DNA from: an uncultured Fibrobacter sp.
GTDB lineage: Bacteria; Fibrobacterota; Fibrobacteria; Fibrobacterales; Fibrobacteraceae
Direction: 5' to 3'
DNA: 60,626 bases
Assembly (NCBI GenBank): GCA_934691725.1
Contig: CAKUTF010000014.1
Location: forward strand, 1 to 60,626
Shown: in pieces, positions 23,405 through 33,209 of the stretch
How the letters are laid out: each line of letters begins with the position of its first letter
Numbering within the stretch: position 1 is the stretch's first letter
Notes under the pieces: generated by a model
What the model saw: only the letters and a program-made list of their open reading frames with translations
Database searches by the model: none
What the model was told of the DNA's origin: nothing
Program-made: the position numbers and the translations under genes

Positions 23405-26046
23405 TGATTTTAAAGCCTTACCAGAAACAGATTATCGACGATCTCGCGCGCTATCTCGAAATCCTCGAAAAATGCCGCAACACGAAAACAGCCTTTGACG
23501 AGTTCTGGAAGAACCATCCGAGAACGGCGATTGTCCCTGCCCCGGGCGAAGCGGTGGAGCCTTACAAGAACAACGTGCCGGGTGTGCCGCATGTCTGCAT
23601 CAAGGTTCCGACGGCGGGCGGAAAGACTTTTATCGCCGCGAACGCGCTGCGTGTAATCTTTAACGCTTTCGAACGGTCGCGCCCCAGGACTGTGGTGTGG
23701 CTTGTCCCATCGAATTCCATTCTGGAACAGACGCTCCGGAATTTCGGCGACCCGCGGCATCCGTATCGCGAGCAGCTGAACGCGGACTTTGCGAACAAGG
23801 TCGAAGTTCTCGACAAGAAGATGCTGTTGCAGGGGGTGAATTTCAACCGCTCTTCGGTGGGCGAAAACCTCACGCTTTGCGTTTTGGGCTTTGACAGTCT
23901 GCGCGCCCGCAAGAAGGAGGACCGCAAGGTTTACGAGGAAAACGGGAACCTGCAATCTTTTGCGTGCCGCGTTTTCGGCGAAGAGATTTCCGTCATGTCG
24001 GTTTTGCGTTCGCTGCATCCCGTGGTCATCGTCGATGAAAGCCACAACGCCGAAAGCGATCTCAGCGTCGAGATGCTAAAAAACTTGAACCCGAGCTTTA
24101 TCCTGGATTTGACGGCGACGCCCCGCGGAAACAGCAACATCATCAGCTTTACTTCGGCGCTCGAACTTAAAAAGGAAAACATGGTGAAGCTTCCGGTCAT
24201 CGTGTACAATCATCAAAGGAAAGAAGATGTCGTCGGGTCGGCTCTGGAATTGCGCGCACGCCTCGAAGCTTCGGCGGAAGCGGCCAGGAAAAAAGGCGCC
24301 CCGTATATCCGACCGATTGTGCTGTTCCAGGCGGAGCCGAAGACGAAAGGCGACAACGCGACGTTCGAAAAAGTGAAGTCAATGCTTTTGCAGTTGAAAA
24401 TTCCCGAAGAGCAAATCCGGATAAAGACAGCCGACAGGAACGAATTGCTTGGCGTGGATTTGATGTCGCCCGAATGCCCGGTGCGCTACATCGTCACGGT
24501 GAACGCCTTGAAGGAGGGCTGGGACTGTCCTTTCGCCTACATCCTCGCGAGCCTTGCCGACCGCAGCTCGAACGTCGATGTGGAACAGATTCTCGGACGG
24601 GTCCTGCGCTTGCCGAACGTCCGCAAGAACGAAAATCCGATGCTCAACATGAGCTACGTGTTTACGGCTTCGGCGAGGTTCAGCGAAACCCTGGACAGCA
24701 TCGTCAAGGGATTGAACCGTGCGGGGTTCAGCCGGAACGACTATCGCCAGCTGGAAAATATCGGTGCGAACGAAGATGTCGATTTGGTGACGCAAGCGAC
24801 TTCGGATGCCGCGCAGCAAAGCGTTCTTCAAGAAACGTTTTCCGAAAACGAAAATTCCTCTGCGCCGGGGACAAACGAAAACGGTTTTGACGTTTCGGAA
24901 ATTTTCTGGAAACCGGGCGAAGCGTCTTGTGCCGCCGTTTCAAGTTCGAACGATGAAAATTCCGTGATGGCGGAAATCGCAAGGAAGGCGCTGGAGGAAA
25001 ACTCAAAGCTCTCCCGGCAAATCGCCGAGAGCGCGAATGTTCCGGCCTTGCCGAGCGAGGTGAAAAGTCAGGTGAAACGCTACGCAATCAGGGAATGTTT
25101 TAAGGAGGCCGCCTTGGCGGTCGTGTTGCCGAAATTCTTCTACGATTTTTCCTTGAAGAACGACCTGTTCCATCTGGAGAGCGAACCTTTCGAAAAGGAC
25201 ATGCTCTTGAAGAAATTTCCGCTGAGAAACGCGGACACGAACATCGACTTTCAGAATGTGGAACTGGAAATTCGGCGAATCGATCTGGATGAAACGCAAC
25301 GGGACTTTACGCCCGCGATTTTTAGCGTCGATAAGCAGCGGCAAGAAGAGATTATCCATTGGCTGATGAATATCGATGACCTGGAACGAAAGCGGGACCT
25401 GTGCGCGAAATGTTTGAGGGACTGGATCGGCGACATGTATCCCATTCCGGATAAAGATATCGTGGAATACATCAAGCGCGTGCTGTCCGATTTTTCGGAT
25501 GCCGATTTGGACGGCATGTTGAATTCGCAGCTTCTCTACGCGAATAAAATCAAGCAGAAAATCGGCGAACTCGCGGATCGCTATGTGGAAAACGAATTTG
25601 GGAAGGCTTTGGACCAGGATAAAATTTCGCTGAAGCCTGCGTATCGCTTTGCGGATAAAATAAATTTGGGTGAAAAAGGCGCGCCGCTCCCGAAATCCCT
25701 TTACGAATGCGAAGAAAAGGTGAACGGGTTTGAAGAAGAAGTAATCGCCGCCGTCGCCGGGTTGGAAAATGTCGCGTTCTGGACACGCAACCGCGAAAGA
25801 AAGGATTTCTGCATCAACGGATTTATCAATCATTACCCGGATTTTATCGTCAAGACGAAAAACGGCAAGATCGTCCTTCTCGAAACCAAGGGCGACCACC
25901 TAGATGCCGAAAAGAAAATCAAGCTGGGAAAACTCTGGGAGAGATTTGCCGGAAACGCCTTCCGCTATGCTCTCGTCTATCGGGAGCGCAAGGTGGAAGG
26001 CGCTTATACCAAGGACGAATTCCTTTTGGCGTTGAAGGAATGGTAA
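23404..26046 (+). CDS. Type III restriction enzyme, helicase-nuclease subunit (Res)
   Basis: 880 residues. Superfamily 2 helicase with Walker A PTAGGKT (69-75), the DESH box (about 211-214) and a motif VI region with EQILGRVLRLP. The C-terminal PD-(D/E)xK nuclease is visible at about residues 810-830 (HYPDFIV...LLETKG). It cuts DNA after ATP-driven communication between two sites bound by Mod. The start overlaps the Mod stop by one base (TGATG), so the two are coupled. Frame and motifs are intact, suggesting an active system. Confidence 0.95.
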   Translation: MILKPYQKQIIDDLARYLEILEKCRNTKTAFDEFWKNHPRTAIVPAPGEAVEPYKNNVPGVPHVCIKVPTAGGKTFIAANALRVIFNAFERSRPRTVVWLVPSNSILEQTLRNFGDPRHPYREQLNADFANKVEVLDKKMLLQGVNFNRSSVGENLTLCVLGFDSLRARKKEDRKVYEENGNLQSFACRVFGEEISVMSVLRSLHPVVIVDESHNAESDLSVEMLKNLNPSFILDLTATPRGNSNIISFTSALELKKENMVKLPVIVYNHQRKEDVVGSALELRARLEASAEAARKKGAPYIRPIVLFQAEPKTKGDNATFEKVKSMLLQLKIPEEQIRIKTADRNELLGVDLMSPECPVRYIVTVNALKEGWDCPFAYILASLADRSSNVDVEQILGRVLRLPNVRKNENPMLNMSYVFTASARFSETLDSIVKGLNRAGFSRNDYRQLENIGANEDVDLVTQATSDAAQQSVLQETFSENENSSAPGTNENGFDVSEIFWKPGEASCAAVSSSNDENSVMAEIARKALEENSKLSRQIAESANVPALPSEVKSQVKRYAIRECFKEAALAVVLPKFFYDFSLKNDLFHLESEPFEKDMLLKKFPLRNADTNIDFQNVELEIRRIDLDETQRDFTPAIFSVDKQRQEEIIHWLMNIDDLERKRDLCAKCLRDWIGDMYPIPDKDIVEYIKRVLSDFSDADLDGMLNSQLLYANKIKQKIGELADRYVENEFGKALDQDKISLKPAYRFADKINLGEKGAPLPKSLYECEEKVNGFEEEVIAAVAGLENVAFWTRNRERKDFCINGFINHYPDFIVKTKNGKIVLLETKGDHLDAEKKIKLGKLWERFAGNAFRYALVYRERKVEGAYTKDEFLLALKEW

Positions 26047-26050
26047 GGGG

Positions 26051-26527
26051 TTAATTCTCGTCGTCTTCGGGAACGGTGCCGGTTTCTGCAATCTGCCTGC
26101 ATCCGTCGGCGAGTTCTGCGGTTAACCCAAACTGGATCGGGTTGATGGGTGTGGCTTGCCGCGTAATCATGCTTACCGTGTTTTCTTCGCAAGTTGCGTC
26201 GAACTCGATGTTGTTTTCGATATAATCTTCGGCTTCAGCCTTGGTCTCGACGCATTCCTCGTCGATAACGCTTTGGGGAACGCCCGGGTTGAAGACAATC
26301 ATGTGCGTGGTGGTGAAAGTTTCTTCCCGGTAAGCCATCGTCACCGTAATCGTTGCGGAATCGGGATCGGTGATGACGATTTGGAAAGAGTCTTCGCTGT
26401 CTTGCGTGATTTGGCAGGTCGCCTTTGCTTTGGTTGCCGGGTCGCTTGCCGAAGAGCTGCCGCTGGAACAGGCGCAGATCACTAGACAGGGAAGGAACGC
26501 GGCGAGGGAGAGGAAACTTTTTGGCAT
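26051..26527 (-). CDS. Small lipoprotein, function unknown
   Basis: 158 residues with a lipoprotein signal (MPKSFLSLAAFLPCLVICAC, Cys20) and a short serine spacer. The mature part holds three further cysteines and acidic segments and ends PEDDEN. GGAGG lies just upstream of the ATG. It is convergent with res with 4 bases between stops, so it may be part of the accessory island or mark its right edge. Family not recognised. Confidence 0.8.
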   Translation of the reverse strand: MPKSFLSLAAFLPCLVICACSSGSSSASDPATKAKATCQITQDSEDSFQIVITDPDSATITVTMAYREETFTTTHMIVFNPGVPQSVIDEECVETKAEAEDYIENNIEFDATCEENTVSMITRQATPINPIQFGLTAELADGCRQIAETGTVPEDDEN

Positions 26528-26671
26528 GATAGACCTCCTGGGATCTAGAAATGTTTAAGTTGTTTTAAATATATAAATCGGAAAAATTTTAATTCCATAT
26601 CCAATTCAATTTCAGACTTTTATTTTTTGAATCTTGAAATATAACGCTAGACGGCTAACGGTTCGCTGGAC

Positions 26672-26940
26672 AGACCTTAGAACCTGTTTTCATATGTGTC
26701 GGAGCATATCTCGACAAGCTCGCTAACAGTCATTATCGGACGAGATTCCCTTGTCAAGCAAGGGAATGACATGTTAAAAAGCCTAGACGTCCGCGGTTCT
26801 GACCACTGACCACTGTCCACTAAGCTAAGCTTAGACGTCTGCAGACTAATCCCTACACCCTCATCCCTAGTCCCGCATCCTGTATCCCATTTTACAAGCT
26901 TAACTTTCAGCTGTAAATTATCCGCTAAGCTCTGGTTTCT
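26672..26940. repeat. Mosaic intergenic repeat block 4, forward orientation
   Basis: Contains an AACCTGTTTTCATATGTGTC word, the CTCGACAAGCTCGCTAACAG word, a hairpin at 26745-26767 (stem ATTCCCTTG/CAAGGGAAT, loop TCAAG), TAGACGTCCGCGG, GACCACTGACCACTG and CCCTCATCCCTAGTCCC. It is related in reverse complement to 13245-13313. It runs into the last codons of the pseudouridine synthase, whose stop is within a CTAAGCTCTG word. 26528-26671 is the lipoprotein's AT-rich upstream region. Confidence 0.85.
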
Positions 26941-27932
26941 GATTCATCTTTTCCGTTGTTTGACATTTTCATCGCTTTCACGACATCTCGCAGTTCCTTG
27001 GGCAGGGGAGATTCCACGGCGATGTGTTTGCCTTTCCAGTCGAATTCCAGGCGCGCGCTGTGAAGAAAAAGCCGCTTGAGTCCGAAGTCCTTTTTGAATT
27101 CGCGGTTGAGCGCAAAATCCCCGTAGCGGGAGTCGCCGACGAGCGGATGCCCGATGCTTTCGAAATGCGCGCGGATTTGGTGCATCCTTCCCGTTTCGAG
27201 GTTGATTCTTACGAGGTCGTAGCCTTTAAGACGTTCCTTGACCGCGTAGTGCGTGACCGCCGTGACGCCGGCTTCTGTTCCGGTTTTCATCTTGGCGCCG
27301 GCTCTTGAGTCCGTGCGTTCGAGGGTCGCCTTGATGGTGCCGCGTTCTTTTTTGAGGTTCCCCTTGACGAGTGCGAAATACGTCTTCTGGATTTTGTGCT
27401 CGCGGAGCATCCGCGTGAGATCCCGGAGCGTGTCGCCGTGGAGCGCGGCAAGCAAAAGTCCAGAAGTTTCCTCGTCGAGACGGTGGGCGAGCGTGGGCTT
27501 AAAATCCAGATGTTCGTCGTTTCCCCATTGCCAGAGCATTTCGACCAGGCTTTCTCCCTTGCGGGTTCCCGTTCCCGGCTGGCTCGGAATTCCGGAAGGC
27601 TTGTCGATGACGATGAAATCTTCCTTTTCGAGCGCGATGTTCAGATTATTCTGTACAAAGTAACGATTCGAAAACTGCGCTTCGCTTCCCCAGGATTTTT
27701 TTGCGGGAACTTCTGCGACAGAGTTTTCTAGACTTTTGAAATTTTCGTAAATATCGACGGTATCGCCTTCGCGGAGCATCTGCGGAGCCTTTGCGTGGAC
27801 GCCGTTTACGCGGACTTTCTTTTTCCGTAGAATTGCGAAGAACGTGGAGAGCGGTTCGTTTGGGAAAGCCTTTCGCAAAAAACGGTCGAGTCGCATATTG
27901 GCGAAATTTCGGTCGATGACGCGGGTAATCAT
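26925..27932 (-). CDS. RluA-family pseudouridine synthase
   Basis: 335 residues. An N-terminal S4 RNA-binding domain (about 11-60) precedes the catalytic domain with HRLDEETSG; Asp153 is the nucleophile that isomerises uridine in rRNA. The RluC/RluD branch is most likely from S4 plus length, but the target uridines cannot be read off. It is last in a leftward three-gene set behind the FAD dehydrogenase (36-base gap). The C-terminal residues ESETRA and the stop look repeat-derived, so the end of the gene may have been remodelled by the adjacent block. Confidence 0.93.
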   Translation of the reverse strand: MITRVIDRNFANMRLDRFLRKAFPNEPLSTFFAILRKKKVRVNGVHAKAPQMLREGDTVDIYENFKSLENSVAEVPAKKSWGSEAQFSNRYFVQNNLNIALEKEDFIVIDKPSGIPSQPGTGTRKGESLVEMLWQWGNDEHLDFKPTLAHRLDEETSGLLLAALHGDTLRDLTRMLREHKIQKTYFALVKGNLKKERGTIKATLERTDSRAGAKMKTGTEAGVTAVTHYAVKERLKGYDLVRINLETGRMHQIRAHFESIGHPLVGDSRYGDFALNREFKKDFGLKRLFLHSARLEFDWKGKHIAVESPLPKELRDVVKAMKMSNNGKDESETRA

Positions 27933-27968
27933 ATAAAAATCCTTTGGGTGAAAAGCGAAAATCCGAAT

Positions 27969-29549
27969 TTAATTTTTTAGCATCCGGGCGCGGTTGGCGA
28001 GCTTGATCCCGTCTGCCGCGCTGGTCACGATTCCGCCGGTGTAGCCTGCGCCTTCGCCGAGGACAAAGAGTCCTTTTGTCGAAACGCTTTCGAGTGTGTC
28101 CGTGTTCCGCACGATGCGGACCGGGGAGCTTGTGCGCGTCTCGGGAGCGACAATCAGTCCGTTGTCGATAAATCCCGGAATCTTTTTTTCGAACTGTTCA
28201 AATCCTTCCGCAAGCGAATCGCAAAGGACGTCGTCGAGGATTTCCCGGATGGGGCAGGCTTGGATTCCCGTCGCAAAAGAACTTCTGGGGAGAACCGTAT
28301 CGTTTTTTCCCTTGAGGAACGCCCGGATTGTCTGTGCCGGTGCGGAATAATTCTTCCCGCCGAGTTCGAACGCTTTTTTCTCGAAGCGTCGCTGCATCTC
28401 GATTCCGCCGAAGAGCGTGTCGCTTTTTTCGACGGGCACGACGATCGCTCCGTTGGCGAGCTTGCCGTTTCGCTTGCTGTAGCTCATGCCGTTTGTCGCG
28501 AGCGTTCCTTCTTCGGAAACGCAGGGGACTAGTACGCCGCCCGGGCACATGCAGAAACTGTAGGCCGCGGATTTTCCGCCGAGGGTCTTTGCCGTGAGCG
28601 CATATTCCGCGCTCCCGGTGAGTTCCGTATTCACGTCCTTTCCGAGCTGCCGGATGTTGATGAGTTCCTGCGGATGTTCCACGCGGACGCCTAGCGCAAA
28701 GCCCTTGCTCTCTTCGGCGACGCAGCGTTCGTGTAAAAGTTCGTAGAGGAACCTTGCGGAATGTCCCGGAGCGAGAACCAGGTTGTCCGCATCTTGCCAC
28801 GTCCCGTTGAAGTTTACACGGGAAAGGCTTCCGTCTGAAATTTCGATGTCTTCGAGGGCTGTGTGGAAGTGGACTTTTCCGCCGAGTTCCAAGAATTCCT
28901 TGCGGAGCGCCTTGAGCAAAAGGACCAGGCGATCCGTTCCGACATGGGGCTTTGCGAATGTCAGAACGTCCTTGGAAACTCCGAAGTGGACCATGTCCGA
29001 GAGGACGGCGCTAGAAAAAATGTTGCGCGACCGCGTGTTGAGTTTTCCGTCGGAGTAGGCGCCCGCTCCGCCTTCGCCGAAGAGAATATTCGAACGGGGA
29101 TTGAATTTCCGATCGACAAAGAAGCGGCGGATATCCTGGAAACGTTCCTCGACCGGGCTTCCCTGTTCGTATAAATTCACCTGAAAGCCTTTTCTTGCAA
29201 AAGACAGTGCGGCCCACAATCCGGCGGGTCCCGCTCCGACGACTGTGACGTTTTTCGACATCGGGATGGAATCTTTCAGGATATCGCATTCGAGCGTTTC
29301 CGTTTTTTCTTTTGCGGGAACGAGCCAATGCGTCGGGGCCAAAGGCTTTGCAGTCTCGAACCTGACATTGTAGCTCCAGTGAGGCGCGTTGCGCTTGCGG
29401 GAATCCAGAGCGAAACGCTCGATTTCCAGGTTCAAAATGGAATCGGGCGAAATTCCGACTGCGTGGGAAAGCGCTCCGAGAATGTTCCCTTTCTTTTCGA
29501 GCGGAACGGAAAGTTCCCTAAAATGGTAAGCGAAAAGCGGCACGGTCAT
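27969..29549 (-). CDS. FAD-dependent dehydrogenase (COG2509-like)
   Basis: 526 residues. The dinucleotide-binding motif GAGPAG (105-110) is followed by LYEQ for the FAD ribose. About 100 residues precede it, as in the COG2509 family of uncharacterised FAD-dependent dehydrogenases. GEGAGYTGGIVTSAADGIKLA near the C-terminus matches the family's FAD-closing motif. Likely a soluble flavoprotein; substrate unknown. It overlaps the FecR-domain gene upstream by 4 bases. Confidence 0.9.
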   Translation of the reverse strand: MTVPLFAYHFRELSVPLEKKGNILGALSHAVGISPDSILNLEIERFALDSRKRNAPHWSYNVRFETAKPLAPTHWLVPAKEKTETLECDILKDSIPMSKNVTVVGAGPAGLWAALSFARKGFQVNLYEQGSPVEERFQDIRRFFVDRKFNPRSNILFGEGGAGAYSDGKLNTRSRNIFSSAVLSDMVHFGVSKDVLTFAKPHVGTDRLVLLLKALRKEFLELGGKVHFHTALEDIEISDGSLSRVNFNGTWQDADNLVLAPGHSARFLYELLHERCVAEESKGFALGVRVEHPQELINIRQLGKDVNTELTGSAEYALTAKTLGGKSAAYSFCMCPGGVLVPCVSEEGTLATNGMSYSKRNGKLANGAIVVPVEKSDTLFGGIEMQRRFEKKAFELGGKNYSAPAQTIRAFLKGKNDTVLPRSSFATGIQACPIREILDDVLCDSLAEGFEQFEKKIPGFIDNGLIVAPETRTSSPVRIVRNTDTLESVSTKGLFVLGEGAGYTGGIVTSAADGIKLANRARMLKN

Positions 29550-31054
29550 TCCTTGCAGACGAATGTTTTCGAGGCTTCCGACCGGTTTCCGCTTTCGTCT
29601 TTTGCGATAATCCGGTAGTGATGTTTTCCGGGAAGCATCGGGAAAATGGCCTTTGAAACGTCCTTAGAGAAAGTCGCCTTTGTCGCGGGAATGTCATCGA
29701 CAAATTCTTCGACATGAACTTCTTTTCCATTTGTTCCGCTGAGCGAAAAGAAAATTTCGCACTTTTCTTCGCTTGCGGAAAGAATCCGGATTTTGGGCGG
29801 GAACGAAATCCGGGCGGAATCTTTTTGCGTCCCTTTTTTGGTGGTGAGCGTTGCCGTCACGATGCTTTTGCTCGGTCCCGCGACATTTTCGGGAATGGCT
29901 AGTTCAAAGCGTCCGTTGGCGTTTGGAACGTTCAGGTTTTCCGAGGTGAACTCCCCGATGGAAACGGTTACGGTCGCCGCGGAATCTTCGCTGAAAAATT
30001 CGCCTTTTACGGAGATTTTTCCGGAGGGGTTTGGAACGTCGCCTTTTTCTAGGCGGATAAAGGCATTCCTATCGTCCTGGGTTTTGGGAACGTATTCCGT
30101 AAAGGCTTCACGGCAGAGCGTTTCCACATCGCCAAGAGAACATTTTACCCGGATGCGCTTTGTCCCGTAGGATTCCTTGTCGTAGGAAACGATTGCCAGG
30201 AACTTTCCTTCGCGTGAAAGTTCCGCTTCGATGCCGTTTACCCGGATTTGAACGCCCGGTCTGCAGGTTCCGCTGACGGAAATTTCGGGGCTTTTAGTCT
30301 TGGACGGAATCGCGTCGAATTCACAAGGAGAAGCCTTGGACAGGCTGTCGAGTGCGGCCTTGTTCTTTTCGTCGAGCTTCCCTGCATTTTCCTTGAGCGT
30401 GCTTGCGCTGAACGTGCCGGATTTCTTCTCGGATGCGATTTCCCTGGCGAGACCTTTTGTCCCGGAACTCGGCGTCTTGAATTTCTGTAGCCCTTTCCCT
30501 TTTTCTTCGACGAGCGTTTCGCCTCCGAGGACTTCGAGAGCCTCGCCGTCCCTGCCTGTCACGAGCATCTTCCCGGATTCGAGCGAAACGATGACGCCTT
30601 CTCTGCCGCTTTCGATGAAGCCGTTCGTGCCGCGGATGGCGGCTGTCGCCGTACCTGTCCTGAATTCGAACTTGTGACCTTCCTTTTGCTTTTGCACGTC
30701 GAAGAAAACGCGTCCCGTGCGGAGATCCACCGTGGTGCCGCTTTCGTTCTGGTTGTTTACCGCTGTTTCGAATCGGATGGTGGTGTTCTCTTCGATGGTG
30801 ATGAGGCTCCCGTCCGAGAGTGCGATGCCCGCTTCGCTTTCGACCAAGGTGCGGATCAGGTCGTCGCTCTTGACCTTAAGCCCTATCCGCAGCGGATTCC
30901 AGCTGCCTCCCGATTTTTTTTGCACGGTGACTTCGCCTAGGATATAGCGGACCTTTCCGACGGAAGAGGCGCCTTGCGCCGTGGCGGAAACCGCGAATAG
31001 GGCGATGGCGAATGCGGCGCGGTTCAGAAACGGGAAAATGTGAAAATCTTTCAA
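29546..31054 (-). CDS. FecR-domain periplasmic protein
   Basis: 502 residues with a signal peptide (about 1-29, ending AQGA). A FecR domain occupies about residues 33-170 (GEVTVQKKSGGSW, DDLIRTLVESEAGIALSDGS, ATAAIRGTNGF). The rest has Ig-like beta-sandwich stretches (ISVSGTCRPGVQIRVNG, ISVKGEFFSEDSAATVTV) and paired cysteines. No sigma factor or TonB receptor is adjacent, so this is unlikely to be a classical iron-signalling FecR; a structural or peptidoglycan-associated role is possible. First gene of the leftward operon with the FAD dehydrogenase and the pseudouridine synthase. Confidence 0.85.
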   Translation of the reverse strand: MKDFHIFPFLNRAAFAIALFAVSATAQGASSVGKVRYILGEVTVQKKSGGSWNPLRIGLKVKSDDLIRTLVESEAGIALSDGSLITIEENTTIRFETAVNNQNESGTTVDLRTGRVFFDVQKQKEGHKFEFRTGTATAAIRGTNGFIESGREGVIVSLESGKMLVTGRDGEALEVLGGETLVEEKGKGLQKFKTPSSGTKGLAREIASEKKSGTFSASTLKENAGKLDEKNKAALDSLSKASPCEFDAIPSKTKSPEISVSGTCRPGVQIRVNGIEAELSREGKFLAIVSYDKESYGTKRIRVKCSLGDVETLCREAFTEYVPKTQDDRNAFIRLEKGDVPNPSGKISVKGEFFSEDSAATVTVSIGEFTSENLNVPNANGRFELAIPENVAGPSKSIVTATLTTKKGTQKDSARISFPPKIRILSASEEKCEIFFSLSGTNGKEVHVEEFVDDIPATKATFSKDVSKAIFPMLPGKHHYRIIAKDESGNRSEASKTFVCKE

Positions 31055-31142
31055 AAGAGGCTCCTTTGTGGCAGAAACCGTGATGTTTTGAATATAGATT
31101 TTTATCTTTTTTCGGAATTGACGTAATTTTCACGAGGTGATT

Positions 31143-31433
31143 ATGGATACAGAAAATTTGGAACCGACAATCGAGTACACCGACGAAGAAACCGGTGAAG
31201 TTGTCATCAAGGAACTTGCGAAGGAATTTTTAAGCAAGGGCGCCTGGTCCACGATGATGTTCCTGTATCAGGAGAGAAACGCCAAGACGGGTGAATTTGG
31301 AGAACCGAAGGTTTCGATTCGCCGTTACCAGAAGCAGCAGGGCGTTTTCAAGCAACGCAGCAAGTTCAACATATCGAGCAAGGAACAGGCTAAATCGATG
31401 ATTTCGATTTTGCAAAAGTGGTACGAACTTTAA
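31143..31433 (+). CDS. Small conserved-looking protein ahead of ybeY, function unknown
   Basis: 96 residues. The ATG at 31143 is preferred since GAGGTGAT, a near-perfect ribosome site, sits at 31133-31140; GTG 31137 falls inside it. An acidic N-terminus (TDEETGEVVIKE) is followed by a basic/aromatic region (SIRRYQKQQGVFKQRSKFNI) and an amphipathic helix. It could bind nucleic acid, but no family is recognised. One base separates its stop from the ybeY start, so it belongs to the ybeY operon. Confidence 0.85.
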   Translation: MDTENLEPTIEYTDEETGEVVIKELAKEFLSKGAWSTMMFLYQERNAKTGEFGEPKVSIRRYQKQQGVFKQRSKFNISSKEQAKSMISILQKWYEL

Positions 31434-31434
31434 T

Positions 31435-31917
31435 ATGAAAAAGAAACCCCGACAACCGGCTTTTCAGGTAAATTTTCTTTCCGAAAACGAAACGGAATCT
31501 TTTCCGTGGAAGGCGCGGCTAGAACCTCTTGCCCGCAAGATTCTCGTCGAGGAAGGCCATCCGGAAAACGTAAACATCGTCATCTGTTCCGACAGGACGG
31601 TTCGCGAACTCAACCACGCTTACCGCAAGCTCGACAAGGTGACGGACGTGCTGAGCTTTGAATGGCACGAGGATTATCTGCTTGGCGAAATCTACATTGC
31701 GCGCGACCAGGTGAAACGCCAGGCGCCGAAGTTTGGAAATTCCTTTTACATGGAACTCAAGCGCATGATTGTGCACGGGCTTCTGCATCTTTCCGGATAC
31801 GATCACCATACGGCTCCGGAGCGCGCCGTGATGCGCCGCCGCGAAAGGGAAATTTTGGGGCTCGATATTTACCATGCGGGCGAAAAAGGGTTGAAAAAAC
31901 AGGGGAGTAAAAACTGA
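31435..31917 (+). CDS. ybeY: Endoribonuclease YbeY, rRNA maturation factor
   Basis: 160-residue zinc-dependent RNase involved in 16S rRNA 3' maturation and ribosome quality control. The diagnostic HGLLHLSGYDH places the zinc ligands at His114, His118 and His124. The conserved arginine and DVLSF segment (71-75) are present. It is coupled by a one-base overlap to the following CorC-like gene, a ybeY-corC pairing common in bacteria. Confidence 0.96.
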   Translation: MKKKPRQPAFQVNFLSENETESFPWKARLEPLARKILVEEGHPENVNIVICSDRTVRELNHAYRKLDKVTDVLSFEWHEDYLLGEIYIARDQVKRQAPKFGNSFYMELKRMIVHGLLHLSGYDHHTAPERAVMRRREREILGLDIYHAGEKGLKKQGSKN

Positions 31918-33209
31918 TGCCGGTTATTTCTTGGGTCGATTCCGCTACGCCTTACCTTGTGCTTGCCATTGTCTGTGTTGTTCTTTCGGGAATTTTTTCC
32001 CTAGTGAAGACGGTTTTCCTAGAACTTTCCGTGACGACGGAAAGCGAAGAGGACGAAAAGCTCGTGGAGCGCGTGAACTCTTTTGTCGATGCGCCGGGCT
32101 TTAACGAGACGGTTTCCATCGCCCGGACGATTCTGAACGTTACCGCCGGGGTTCTGGGATTTATCGCAGCGTATGTTCTGACAGAGGGATTTTACGGCGA
32201 ATTCTTGGTGGGGATTATTTTGTATGTCATCCTTTCGGGAATCATCGTGTATTCCTTTGTCATTTTGTTGCCGAATATGTTTGGGGCACTCTGGCCCGAA
32301 ACTCTTTCGCATGTGCTGCTTCCGATTTACAGGTATCTGCGGCTTCCATTTGTCTTGGAAGCGAAGCTGGCGAACAAGCTTTACCTGAAAGTTCACAAGG
32401 CCCTCGGCTACAACCCGAAGCTCAACTTCCTTTCCGAGGACAAGCGTGACGCTCTCAAGTCCGACATGTCCGACGACGAGGATGCGCTTGACGAAGACGA
32501 ACGCCAGATGATTCTGAACATTTTCGATTTCGTGGAAACGCCCGTGCGGGAAATCATGACGCCTCGGGTCAATATGGTCGCTATCGATGTCACGTCGTCG
32601 CTCGAAGAAACGATCCGAATCTTGAACGAGGAGCGCCATTCCCGCGTTCCCGTGTATCGCGATTCTATCGATAATATCGTCGGCATCCTTTTGGCGCGGG
32701 ATTTTCTCGAATGGTACACGGAAAAGCACGGAAAGGAAAAGTTTGACTTGCAGGAGCTTTTGGAACCGGCGAATTTTGTGACGCAACAGAAGCAAATCGA
32801 CGACCTGCTCCGGGAACTGCGCGAAAACGGAAACCAGCTTGCGATTGTGGTCGATGAATACGGCGGAGTGGCCGGGCTTGTGACTGTCGAAGACATCATG
32901 GAAGAAATCGTCGGAGAAATCAAGGACGAGGACGATCTCGAAGACGACGCGATGATCCAGAAATTAAAGGATGGCCGCTATGTTTTCAATCCGCTGATTA
33001 CGCTTTCTGATTTTGAAGATGCGACCGGTGTCGAATTCGATGAAGAGGAAACCGCTCATGTGGAAACCGTTTCGGGGCTTATCCTTGCAAAGCTCGGCGC
33101 GATTCCGTCTGTCGGGGCCGAAGTCAAGATCGGCGGGAACAGGTTCCGCGTCCTGAAAATGGACGGTACACGGATGACGAAGGCGATGTTCGTCCCGAAG
33201 AATTCTTAG
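31917..33209 (+). CDS. CorC/HlyC-type membrane protein with CBS pair
   Basis: 430 residues. An N-terminal membrane part with about three to four hydrophobic helices (about 10-140; DUF21-like position) precedes two CBS domains (about 210-335; TPRVNMVAIDV, HSRVPVYRDS, IVVDEYGGVAGLVTVEDI) and a C-terminal transporter-associated CorC_HlyC domain. The family is tied to magnesium or cobalt efflux and membrane ion homeostasis. The stop TAG lies in the first word of the adjoining repeat block (CTTAGATCCGCGGACG), and no classical terminator follows. Confidence 0.92.
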   Translation: MPVISWVDSATPYLVLAIVCVVLSGIFSLVKTVFLELSVTTESEEDEKLVERVNSFVDAPGFNETVSIARTILNVTAGVLGFIAAYVLTEGFYGEFLVGIILYVILSGIIVYSFVILLPNMFGALWPETLSHVLLPIYRYLRLPFVLEAKLANKLYLKVHKALGYNPKLNFLSEDKRDALKSDMSDDEDALDEDERQMILNIFDFVETPVREIMTPRVNMVAIDVTSSLEETIRILNEERHSRVPVYRDSIDNIVGILLARDFLEWYTEKHGKEKFDLQELLEPANFVTQQKQIDDLLRELRENGNQLAIVVDEYGGVAGLVTVEDIMEEIVGEIKDEDDLEDDAMIQKLKDGRYVFNPLITLSDFEDATGVEFDEEETAHVETVSGLILAKLGAIPSVGAEVKIGGNRFRVLKMDGTRMTKAMFVPKNS

